Shown piece by piece: positions 1 to 5,638 of a stretch of 8,119 bases of DNA (its first letter is position 1; every line of letters starts with the position of its first letter). This DNA is from CAZILM01 sp964625325 (GTDB lineage Bacteria; Patescibacteriota; Saccharimonadia; Saccharimonadales; CAYVSP01), in contig CAZVBA010000030.1 of the NCBI GenBank assembly GCA_964625325.1, positions 1 through 8,119 on the forward strand, written 5' to 3'. A program made the translations under genes and the position numbers. A model generated the notes under the pieces. That model saw only the letters and a list, made by a program, of their open reading frames with translations, ran no database searches and had not been told where the DNA came from.

Positions 1-1
1 C

Positions 2-154
2 CAACTTAAGCCTAAAGATCCTGATAATCCCGAAGCGCGCTGGGTGGAGTCGGCTAAGGTGGTTGAACTATTGACCCACCCGAAAGACAAGCAATTTTTT
101 GCCCAAGTCTGGCCAACCATACAAGCCTTTATCAATAGCCGGAAGGGTAGCTAA
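2..154 (+). CDS. 3' end of an upstream gene, possibly a NUDIX hydrolase (5' truncated)
   Basis: An open frame runs from the window edge to a TAA at 152-154 and gives the last 50 residues of a protein. The segment EARWVESAKVVELLTHP resembles the C-terminal part of NUDIX hydrolases, where an E-x-RW-(I/V) strand is followed by a helix of the 'eeLleLlthp' type. The NUDIX box itself (GX5EX7REUXEEXGU) would lie upstream of the window and cannot be checked, so the family call is a guess from shape. The tail (FFAQVWPTIQAFINSRKGS) is probably helical and ends in a basic stretch. It sits 5 nt before the next start codon on the same strand, consistent with co-transcription. Coding status is fairly safe because the frame is open throughout and ends just before the next gene; the identity is weak. 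Confidence 0.5.
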   Translation, partial: QLKPKDPDNPEARWVESAKVVELLTHPKDKQFFAQVWPTIQAFINSRKGS

Positions 155-159
155 AAACT

Positions 160-951
160 ATGAAATTTACAGACGATTACTTAAAGCAGGCCAAAAAAGT
201 CATTTTTGGCGTCTATAAAGATGTCCAGCCGGACTTACTCAAATATTTTGGCAAGGTGGAACATACCCTTAAAAAAGATAAGAGTGTTGTCACAGAACTT
301 GATCTGGAGGTCGAGACTAAGCTGCGCCAAGCGCTCCTAAAATTTGATCCAGCAGTTGGAATATTAGGTGAAGAACTAGGCCAAGAGGGTAGTGAGCAAA
401 CCCGCTGGTTGATTGATCCGATTGACGGCACCGAAGGTTTTATCCGTGGTATCCCGGTATCTCGTAATATGGTGACACTGGTGGACAATGGTGAACCGGT
501 TTTTACATTGATTTATAAGTTTGTAACTGATGAGTTATACGAGGCCAGCAAAGGCGGCGGCGCCTACCTTAATGGGCAGCGATTGCAAGTTAGTCAGCGA
601 CCGTTGGAGCGCGCCTGGCTGGAGGTATCCGTAAACTTAGCCGATCCGACGGCGCTGAAAGCATTTCTAGAGGTGCGTAAGCAGGTTGCCGGCTATGTTA
701 TTTTCAGAGATTTTACAGCTTTGGCCGAGGGCAAGATAGAGGGCGGTATTTGGTGGCAAACGGAAGGCGGCCCTTGGGATTACGCACCGCGTGGTCTGCT
801 TTTCGGCGAGGCTGGTGCCAAAGTGGTCAATATCGGCTCCGACCACTTTGATTATCGTGAAGGCAGTTACTTAGCAGCTGCGCCTCAGATTTTTGACAGG
901 CTGAACAACGTAATACTGAGTTGCATGCCCGAGACTAAAACCGTACAATAA
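160..951 (+). CDS. Inositol monophosphatase-family sugar phosphatase
   Basis: A 263-residue Mg2+-dependent phosphatase of the IMPase/HisN/FBPase superfamily, presumably cytosolic. The signatures are in order: K-x-DKSVVTELD at 38-48, metal ligand E71 in GEE (70-72), IDPIDGT at 85-91 with metal-binding D86 and D89 followed by the F-x-x-G-x-P loop (94-99), and WD at 206-207 with the third metal Asp (D207) before the 'EAGAKV' strand. Length fits the family (about 250-270). The region before WD (about 180-205) is shorter than in typical myo-inositol phosphatases, which makes the substrate hard to call: histidinol phosphate, inositol phosphate, 3'-phosphoadenosine phosphate or fructose-1,6-bisphosphate are all possible within the superfamily. 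Its place just ahead of GAPDH and aldolase makes a sugar-bisphosphatase role attractive, but that is inference. The ATG at 160 is preceded by GGAAGGG at 141-147, rather far (12 nt) for a strong ribosome-binding site. Confidence 0.88.
   Translation: MKFTDDYLKQAKKVIFGVYKDVQPDLLKYFGKVEHTLKKDKSVVTELDLEVETKLRQALLKFDPAVGILGEELGQEGSEQTRWLIDPIDGTEGFIRGIPVSRNMVTLVDNGEPVFTLIYKFVTDELYEASKGGGAYLNGQRLQVSQRPLERAWLEVSVNLADPTALKAFLEVRKQVAGYVIFRDFTALAEGKIEGGIWWQTEGGPWDYAPRGLLFGEAGAKVVNIGSDHFDYREGSYLAAAPQIFDRLNNVILSCMPETKTVQ
921..949 (+). promoter_or_regulatory. Weak sigma70-like promoter candidate for gap
   Basis: TTGCAT (921-926) and TACAAT (944-949) are separated by 17 nt. The -10 matches the TATAAT consensus at 5 of 6 positions, but the -35 at only 3 of 6. 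Initiation would fall near 956 and leave a leader of about 36 nt before the GAPDH start at 992. It lies in the end of the phosphatase gene, just ahead of the first appreciable intergenic gap, which is where a promoter would make sense. Chance matches of this quality are common, so this is only a candidate. Confidence 0.2.
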
Positions 952-983
952 CCCCTATAGTACTAATGTTTAGGAGCAGGGGT
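951..983 (+). promoter_or_regulatory. Short leader inverted repeat ahead of gap
   Basis: ACCCCT (951-956) is complementary to AGGGGT (978-983) across a 21-nt loop. The downstream arm is also the purine-rich stretch nearest the GAPDH start (8 nt before ATG 992), and a second SD-like AGGAG lies at 972-976. Pairing would hide the proximal ribosome-binding sequence. Six base pairs with a long loop is marginal and may be chance. There is no following T-run, so it is not an intrinsic terminator. Confidence 0.2.
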
Positions 984-991
984 AGACCAAC

Positions 992-2005
992 ATGAAAACA
1001 AGGGTGGCAATTAATGGGTTTGGTCGCATCGGCCGTAATGCCTTTAAAATCGCGTTTGATCGGGCCGATTTAGACATCGTCGCCATTAACGACTTAACCG
1101 ACACCAAAACGCTGGCACATCTTCTGAAGCATGACACCAACTACGGTGAATACGACAAAGACGTCAAATCAGATGACAACCATTTAATCGTCAGCGGACA
1201 ATCCATCCAGGTGCTAGCCGAAAAAGATCCGGCTGCGTTACCGTGGAAAGAGCTCAACGTAGACATCGTTATTGAATCAACCGGTCTGTTTACTAAGCAC
1301 GAACAACTAGAATTGCATTTGAAAGCCGGCGCCAAGCGAGTGGTTCTATCGGCACCAGAAAAGGGCAATTTCCACGACACCTTCGTCATGGGTGTTAATG
1401 AACAAGATCTTAAGCCGGAACACCAAATAATTTCCAATGCCAGCTGCACGACCAATTGCATAACACCGGTCGCGGCGGTGATTGAGAGCATCTTTGGCAT
1501 TGAAAAGGCCATGATGACCACTGTCCATAGCTATACGGCTAGCCAGCGTTTGCAAGACGCCCCGGCCAAGGATTTGCGCGAAGCCCGCAGTGCGGCCGAG
1601 AATATCGTACCGACCACCACTGGCGCTTCGGTTGCTGCCGCCAAAGCCCTGCCGGCGCTCGAAGGCATTTTTGGTGGCTTGTCCGTACGCGTGCCGACTC
1701 CGGTGGTCAGTTTGAGCGATTTCGTCATTATCACTAAGAAGCCGGTTACGGTTGAAGCTGTTAATGAAGCATTCAAAAAAGCCGCCGCTGAACCGTATTA
1801 TCAAGGCATCCTGGCCGTTACCGAGGAAGAACTAGTCAGCAGCGACTTTATTGGCAACAGCCACTCGGCGATTGTGGATTTGCCGCTGACGGCTGTGGTT
1901 GGCGGTAATATGCTCAAAGTCGTCGCCTGGTATGACAATGAATGGGGCTACAGCAACCGCCTGGTTGAAATGGTAGCAGAAGCCGGCAAACAACTGCAGA
2001 CATGA
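992..2005 (+). CDS. gap: Glyceraldehyde-3-phosphate dehydrogenase (phosphorylating, type I)
   Basis: A full-length 337-residue GAPDH, which oxidises glyceraldehyde-3-phosphate to 1,3-bisphosphoglycerate in glycolysis or runs in reverse. The Rossmann motif INGFGRIGRN occupies residues 7-16. The catalytic cysteine C152 is in SNASCTTNC (148-156), the catalytic histidine H179 in TTVHSYT, and the family C-terminal signature WYDNEWGYSNR at 313-323. D34 in the INDLTD segment (32-37) corresponds to the Asp that usually contacts the adenosine ribose of NAD. The position equivalent to the bacillary Leu-Pro that excludes NADP reads Ala-Pro here (A190-P191), so cofactor choice is uncertain and dual use is possible. 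The ATG is supported by AGGAG/AGGGG 8-15 nt upstream. The stop TGA overlaps the next start as ATGA, indicating translational coupling to the epimerase. Confidence 0.97.
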   Translation: MKTRVAINGFGRIGRNAFKIAFDRADLDIVAINDLTDTKTLAHLLKHDTNYGEYDKDVKSDDNHLIVSGQSIQVLAEKDPAALPWKELNVDIVIESTGLFTKHEQLELHLKAGAKRVVLSAPEKGNFHDTFVMGVNEQDLKPEHQIISNASCTTNCITPVAAVIESIFGIEKAMMTTVHSYTASQRLQDAPAKDLREARSAAENIVPTTTGASVAAAKALPALEGIFGGLSVRVPTPVVSLSDFVIITKKPVTVEAVNEAFKKAAAEPYYQGILAVTEEELVSSDFIGNSHSAIVDLPLTAVVGGNMLKVVAWYDNEWGYSNRLVEMVAEAGKQLQT

Positions 2006-2730
2006 AAATCTANNNNNNNNNNNNNNNNNNNNNNNNNNNNNNNNNNNNNNNNNNNNNNNNNNNNNNNNNNNNNNNNNNNNNNNNNNNNNNNNNNNNNNNN
2101 NNNNNNNNNNNNGTACCGACCATAACGGCCAGTGATCCGCACCACTACCGCGAGCAAATAGAGCGAGTAGCTGCTTTTGCGCCACGCCTTCATATTGATC
2201 TATCGGACGGCCTGTTTGCACCAACTAAGCTGCTTGATCTCAATCAAGCGTGGTTGCCAGAGAACAAGGCTGTCGATCTCCATCTCATGCTTCAAAAACC
2301 CCTGGAAGTTATAGAACAAGCTATCGGTTTAAAGCCGACCTTGATTATTGTGCATTGTGAAGCCGAAGTTGCCGGTGAAGCGTTGCAAATAATTCGCAAT
2401 GCTTCGATAAAATGTGGTGTCGCCTTGTTGCCTAAGACATCGGTGGATAGCGCCATTCAGTTACTGGAAAAGGCTGACCACGTTTTAATTTTTGGGGGTC
2501 ATTTAGGTTATCAGGGTGGCGAAGCTGACTTAGACTTGCTCGATAAGGTTAGGGCTGTAAAACAACGCTTCCCGGCTTTGGAAGTCGGTTGGGACGGCGG
2601 CGTCAACGATAGCAACGCAGCTCAATTAATTGACGCTGGCGTAGATGTCCTAAATGTTGGTGGCTATATCCAGCACGCCGACCAGCCCGCCGACGCTTAT
2701 GCTAAACTGTTAGCATTAGCGGAATCATAG
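2002..2730 (+). CDS. rpe: Ribulose-phosphate 3-epimerase, divergent, interrupted by assembly gap
   Basis: A TIM-barrel epimerase interconverting ribulose-5-phosphate and xylulose-5-phosphate in the pentose phosphate pathway. The start ATG (2002) overlaps the GAPDH stop as ATGA and reads MKI, the usual first residues of the family. After the N run the frame resumes with VPTITASD, which matches the family's first strand (xPSILSAD). All four metal-ligand positions are present: His (2191-2193) and Asp (2197-2199) in HIDLSDG, His (2281-2283) in DLHLM, and Asp (2593-2595) in GWDGG. The phosphate-binding loop, normally PGFGGQ, reads GGHLGYQGG and is clearly divergent. With 100 Ns the product would be 242 residues; with a near-zero gap it would be about 209, close to the usual 210-225. 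It is 2 nt from the transketolase gene. Other members of the ribulose-phosphate-binding barrel family, such as allulose-6-phosphate epimerase, are possible alternatives. Confidence 0.88.
   Translation: MKIXXXXXXXXXXXXXXXXXXXXXXXXXXXXXXXXXXVPTITASDPHHYREQIERVAAFAPRLHIDLSDGLFAPTKLLDLNQAWLPENKAVDLHLMLQKPLEVIEQAIGLKPTLIIVHCEAEVAGEALQIIRNASIKCGVALLPKTSVDSAIQLLEKADHVLIFGGHLGYQGGEADLDLLDKVRAVKQRFPALEVGWDGGVNDSNAAQLIDAGVDVLNVGGYIQHADQPADAYAKLLALAES
2013..2112. other. Assembly gap of exactly 100 N
   Basis: One hundred consecutive Ns lie inside the epimerase gene, 11 nt after its start. An exact 100 is the customary placeholder for a scaffold gap of unknown length, so it should not be read as a measured distance. 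Family length and ligand spacing suggest that very little sequence is actually missing. Confidence 0.97.
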
Positions 2731-2732
2731 AT

Positions 2733-3590
2733 ATGGCCAAAAAACTCTCGGTTGAAGAGTTACAACTTAAAGCGAACGATATTCGCGAAGACATTATCAA
2801 AATGCTGGAAGAAGCCGGCAGCGGCCACAGCGCCGGCCCTTTGGGACTGGCGGACATCTTTACAGCCCTTTATTTTGACATTATGAAACATGACCCCAAA
2901 CAGCCCGATTGGGAAGACCGGGATATATTGTTGCTGTCCAACGGCCACTGCGTACCGGTGCGCTACGCCACTATGGCTCACGCCGGTTATTTACCACGTA
3001 AGGAGCTTATGACTCTGCGCAAGCTCGGCTCGCGTCTGCAGGGGCACCCGGAGCGCCTCAAACTGCCCGGACTAGAGAATACCAGCGGTCCCTTAGGTTG
3101 CGGCCTCAGCCAGGCCTGTGGCATGGCTCTGGCCATGCGCATGAACAAACAGACACACCGTTGGGTTTATGTAGTCATGAGCGACGGAGAGCAGGACGAG
3201 GGTAATGTCTGGGAAGCGGCCATGTTGGCGGCTAAGTACCACCTCAACAATATTATTGCCATTACTGATCGCAATAACATCCAGATTGACGGGCCGACCG
3301 AGACGGTCATGCCACTGGAAGACCTCAGAGACAAGTGGGAGGCTTTCGGCTGGCATGTCATTGAGATTGATGGCAACAATATTGAAGCTGTAATTGATGC
3401 CTGCGCTATGGCACGAGCCATCACCGAAAAGCCGGTTATGATTCTGGCACACACTGTACCCGGTAAAGGGGTTGATTTCATGGAGTACGACTTTCACTGG
3501 CATGGTAAAGCGCCCAGCCACGACGAAGAGTTAAAAGCACTGCATGAACTGCGCACCCTGCAAGGAAGGATTAAGAGTGAACACCAGTAG
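2733..3590 (+). CDS. tkt: Transketolase, N-terminal (TPP-binding) subunit
   Basis: A 285-residue N-terminal half of a split transketolase, which with the downstream C-terminal subunit moves two-carbon ketol units between sugar phosphates. Visible hallmarks are SGHSAGPLG (30-38, H32), NGH (70-72), GHPE (104-107), the thiamine-diphosphate motif from SDGEQDEGN (150-158) to RNN (180-182), and HWHGKAP (256-261) near the end. Two positions differ from the commonest consensus: the first Gly of GDG is Ser (S150), and the Lys of the S-K-GH motif is Asn (N70). The Ser variant also occurs in other split transketolase-like proteins as I recall. The ATG at 2733 lies 2 nt after the epimerase stop. The 3' end overlaps the membrane microprotein by 14 nt. 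Split transketolases are widespread in archaea, Firmicutes and Patescibacteria. Identity is secure; the preferred ketose cannot be read from sequence. Confidence 0.95.
   Translation: MAKKLSVEELQLKANDIREDIIKMLEEAGSGHSAGPLGLADIFTALYFDIMKHDPKQPDWEDRDILLLSNGHCVPVRYATMAHAGYLPRKELMTLRKLGSRLQGHPERLKLPGLENTSGPLGCGLSQACGMALAMRMNKQTHRWVYVVMSDGEQDEGNVWEAAMLAAKYHLNNIIAITDRNNIQIDGPTETVMPLEDLRDKWEAFGWHVIEIDGNNIEAVIDACAMARAITEKPVMILAHTVPGKGVDFMEYDFHWHGKAPSHDEELKALHELRTLQGRIKSEHQ
3562..3570 (+). promoter_or_regulatory. Strong Shine-Dalgarno sequence for the microprotein
   Basis: AAGGAAGGA sits within the end of the transketolase N-subunit gene, 6 nt before GTG 3577. It is one of the best SD matches in the window and decides the start of the small ORF: the upstream in-frame ATG (3544) has no comparable purine tract and would extend the overlap to 47 nt. 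Confidence 0.7.
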
Positions 3591-3735
3591 CTTGAGTGGT
3601 TTGCAAAAACTGGATTATAAGAAGTTAAAATCCCAAAGAAAATTACTTTATGGGTTGCTGATGTTGATTATGTTTTTACTTGTCCTGATAGTTGCAATGT
3701 GGTTATTGTATTTTAAGACATTGAGTTTAGTCTGA
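3577..3735 (+). CDS. Single-pass membrane microprotein between the transketolase halves
   Basis: A 52-residue ORF read from GTG 3577. The first 22 residues are polar and basic (KKLKSQRK at 15-22). They are followed by one uninterrupted hydrophobic segment of Leu, Ile, Met, Val, Phe and Trp (about 23-46), then a short KTLSLV tail. By the positive-inside rule the N-terminus should be cytoplasmic. A signal peptide is less likely because no cleavage motif follows the segment. It overlaps the transketolase N-subunit by 14 nt and its TGA shares one base with the ATG of the C-subunit, so it is probably translationally coupled to both. By hand count 3591-3735 is about 31% G+C, far below its neighbours. 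I recognise no family. Possible roles such as tethering transketolase to the membrane or acting as a translational spacer are speculation. An upstream ATG at 3544 would give 63 residues. Confidence 0.7.
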   Translation: MNTSSLSGLQKLDYKKLKSQRKLLYGLLMLIMFLLVLIVAMWLLYFKTLSLV

Positions 3736-4727
3736 TGAGTGATATGCATTTGGTTTCAGATGTGCTGGCGCGTGATGTCGTTGAGGAACCAATCCGCAAG
3801 GGGTTTGGCCGCGGCTTAGTGGCGGCCGGGAAAGCCGATGAAAATGTCGTCGCGGCTTGCGCAGATTTGACTGAATCGACCCAAATGCATCTGTTTAAAG
3901 AGTCTTTTCCGGAACGCTTTATTGAAGTCGGCGTGGCCGAGCAAAATCTGGTAACGGTTGGCTCTGGCCTGGCCGCTATGGGCAAGATACCTTTCGTAAG
4001 TAGCTATGCCGCCTTTAGCCCAGGACGCAACTGGGAACAGATCCGCACTACTATTTGTCTTAATTTCCAGCCGGTTAAGATTATCGGCTCGCACGCCGGG
4101 CTATATACCGGCGCTGACGGCGCCACTCACCAAATGTTGGAAGATATTGCCCTGATGCGGGTGCTGCCTAATATGGTGGTCTTGGCACCGTGCGATAGCG
4201 TTGAAGCCGAAAAAGCGACATTGGCGATGGCTAAGGACAAGCGGCCAAACTATATGCGCGTTGCACGCGAGGCTACGCCAGTTATTACAACCGATAAAAC
4301 GCCCTTTGAAATTGGCAAGGCTTACATCTTTGAAAATGGCAACGATGTAACTATTATTGCCACGGGAACGATGACCTACCAGGCATTAGTGGCTGCTCAG
4401 CGACTCTATAAGGACGGTATTGACGCCGAAGTCGTCCACGTGCCTACTATCAAACCGCTGGATGGCGAGACTATTTTGAATAGCGTGGAACGCACCAGAG
4501 CCGTTGTCACTGTCGAAGAAGGCCAAATTAATGGCGGCCTGGGCGGCGCTATTGCTGAACTGTTAGGCGAAGAGCTACCGGTGCCAATGAAACGTATCGG
4601 CATGCAAGACCGCTTTGGCGAATCCGGCCAACCCGATGAGCTTCTAGAGCACTTTGGTTTAACGGCTAAACACATTGCCCTTGCCGCGCACCATGTGGTG
4701 GGTAAAAAGGTTAAACATGGCCGTTGA
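3735..4727 (+). CDS. tkt: Transketolase, C-terminal subunit
   Basis: A 330-residue pyrimidine-binding plus C-terminal domain half of the split transketolase. Hallmarks are ADLTEST (43-49), the cofactor-activating Glu E69 in VGVAEQN (65-71), the aromatic loop YAAFSPGRNWEQIR (91-104), SHAGLYTGADGATHQ (119-133), and the C-terminal domain from about 190, including VEEGQINGGLGGAIAE (260-275). The fold also matches the E1-beta and DXS C-terminal region, but pairing with the TPP subunit upstream and the Tkt-like SHAG/DGATHQ segment support transketolase. The ATG at 3735 shares its A with the microprotein stop (TGATG) and has no good SD, so it probably relies on re-initiation; an ATG at 3744 is an alternative. 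The 3' end overlaps the aldolase start by 11 nt. A functional enzyme would be an alpha2beta2-type assembly with the N-subunit. Confidence 0.94.
   Translation: MSDMHLVSDVLARDVVEEPIRKGFGRGLVAAGKADENVVAACADLTESTQMHLFKESFPERFIEVGVAEQNLVTVGSGLAAMGKIPFVSSYAAFSPGRNWEQIRTTICLNFQPVKIIGSHAGLYTGADGATHQMLEDIALMRVLPNMVVLAPCDSVEAEKATLAMAKDKRPNYMRVAREATPVITTDKTPFEIGKAYIFENGNDVTIIATGTMTYQALVAAQRLYKDGIDAEVVHVPTIKPLDGETILNSVERTRAVVTVEEGQINGGLGGAIAELLGEELPVPMKRIGMQDRFGESGQPDELLEHFGLTAKHIALAAHHVVGKKVKHGR
4704..4710 (+). promoter_or_regulatory. Shine-Dalgarno-like AAAAAGG for aldolase
   Basis: AAAAAGG lies 6 nt before ATG 4717 inside the transketolase C-subunit gene. It supports 4717 as the aldolase start over an upstream in-frame ATG at 4675, which would overlap the transketolase gene by 53 nt and add 14 residues with no family counterpart. 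Confidence 0.5.
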
Positions 4728-5631
4728 TATCAAGCAAATTAGAGCCAACTGCGAGAAAGCGCGGGCCGCTATGGCCAGGGCCCGTCAGGAGCATTTTGCA
4801 CTCGGGGCCTTCAACCTGGACAACCAAGAAACCCTCAAAGCGGTCGTACAAGCCGCCGCCAACAAAAAGGCACCGGTGTTGGTAGAAGTCAGCCAAGGCG
4901 AAGTTGATGCCATGGGTCTTGATAATGTTCGCGACATGGTGGACAACTATAAGGCTGATTATGGTGTCGAAATGTACATCAATCTGGACCATTCACCGTC
5001 GGTCAGCGCGGCGATTGACGGCATAGTGGCCGGCTTTGAGTTTATTCATATTGATGTTTCTCAAGCTAACCACGACGCCAGCTTGCAAGATATTATTGAC
5101 GCCACCAAAGCCGTAGTTAAAGCCGCTAAGTTGACCGGTGCACTAGTAGAGAGTGAACCACATTACTTCGGTGGTGGTTCAAATGTATTTAAGACGAAAA
5201 TTGATTATAAAGAAATAAAAAAGACTTTTAGTACGCCAGCCGGGGCCAAAGCCTTCGTTGACAAGACCGGTGTCGATACTTATGCCGCCGCTATCGGCAA
5301 TTTACATGGTCATTATCCGGTACCGAAAGTGCTGGACCTCGAGCTTTTGCAAAAGATTCGCAATGCTTTAGAGTGCAACATTAGCTTGCACGGCGGTAGT
5401 GGCACACCTGGACATTATTTTGTGGATGCCGTGAAGATTGGTGTCAGCAAAATCAACATCAATACCGATATGCGCATTGCTTACCGTAAAACCCTTGAGA
5501 AAGTGCTGAAAGAAGAGCCTGGTGAGTATGCCGTCGTAAAACTGATGGACAAAGTTATTAATGCTGTCCAAGCCGTCGTTGAAGAAAAAATTGATGTGTT
5601 TAACGCTAGCGGTAAGGCTATGCTAGACTAA
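4717..5631 (+). CDS. fba: Class II (metal-dependent) fructose-bisphosphate aldolase
   Basis: A 304-residue class II aldolase, which reversibly cleaves fructose-1,6-bisphosphate into dihydroxyacetone phosphate and glyceraldehyde-3-phosphate. Family marks are FALGAFNLDN (27-36), the catalytic/metal pair D91-H92 in NLDHS, metal histidine H197 in GNLHGHY (194-200), metal histidine H225 in LHGGSG (224-229), and the phosphate-binding NINTDMR (247-253). The segment that usually reads EGELGxxGG is ESEPHYFGGGSN (145-156), an unusual version followed by a lysine-rich stretch (159-169). Tagatose-bisphosphate aldolases share the fold, and class II enzymes can also act on sedoheptulose-1,7-bisphosphate, which would fit the transketolase neighbours. 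The gene starts inside the transketolase gene (11-nt overlap) and ends 7 nt before the sugar kinase. Confidence 0.93.
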   Translation: MAVDIKQIRANCEKARAAMARARQEHFALGAFNLDNQETLKAVVQAAANKKAPVLVEVSQGEVDAMGLDNVRDMVDNYKADYGVEMYINLDHSPSVSAAIDGIVAGFEFIHIDVSQANHDASLQDIIDATKAVVKAAKLTGALVESEPHYFGGGSNVFKTKIDYKEIKKTFSTPAGAKAFVDKTGVDTYAAAIGNLHGHYPVPKVLDLELLQKIRNALECNISLHGGSGTPGHYFVDAVKIGVSKININTDMRIAYRKTLEKVLKEEPGEYAVVKLMDKVINAVQAVVEEKIDVFNASGKAMLD

Positions 5632-5638
5632 GCTTAAT

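Noticed and set aside
1346..1804. 152-codon minus-strand open frame opposite GAPDH
   Set aside because: It is an antisense reading of a strongly conserved gene with no recognisable protein features or initiation signal.
3544..3576. Extended start (ATG 3544) for the membrane microprotein
   Set aside because: The extra 11 residues overlap the transketolase gene, have no SD and include a CAPC stretch that comes from the other frame. The GTG at 3577 has a strong SD at proper distance.
4675..4716. Upstream ATG for the aldolase (14 extra residues)
   Set aside because: The extension is an out-of-frame reading of the transketolase tail and has no counterpart in class II aldolases. ATG 4717 has AAAAAGG 6 nt upstream.
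5217..5223. A AAA AAG slippery heptamer, in frame, inside the aldolase gene
   Set aside because: A -1 shift there meets a stop two codons later. The metal histidines and the NINTD motif lie downstream in the normal frame, and no SD-like stimulator lies just upstream. It is probably just the result of a Lys-Lys run.
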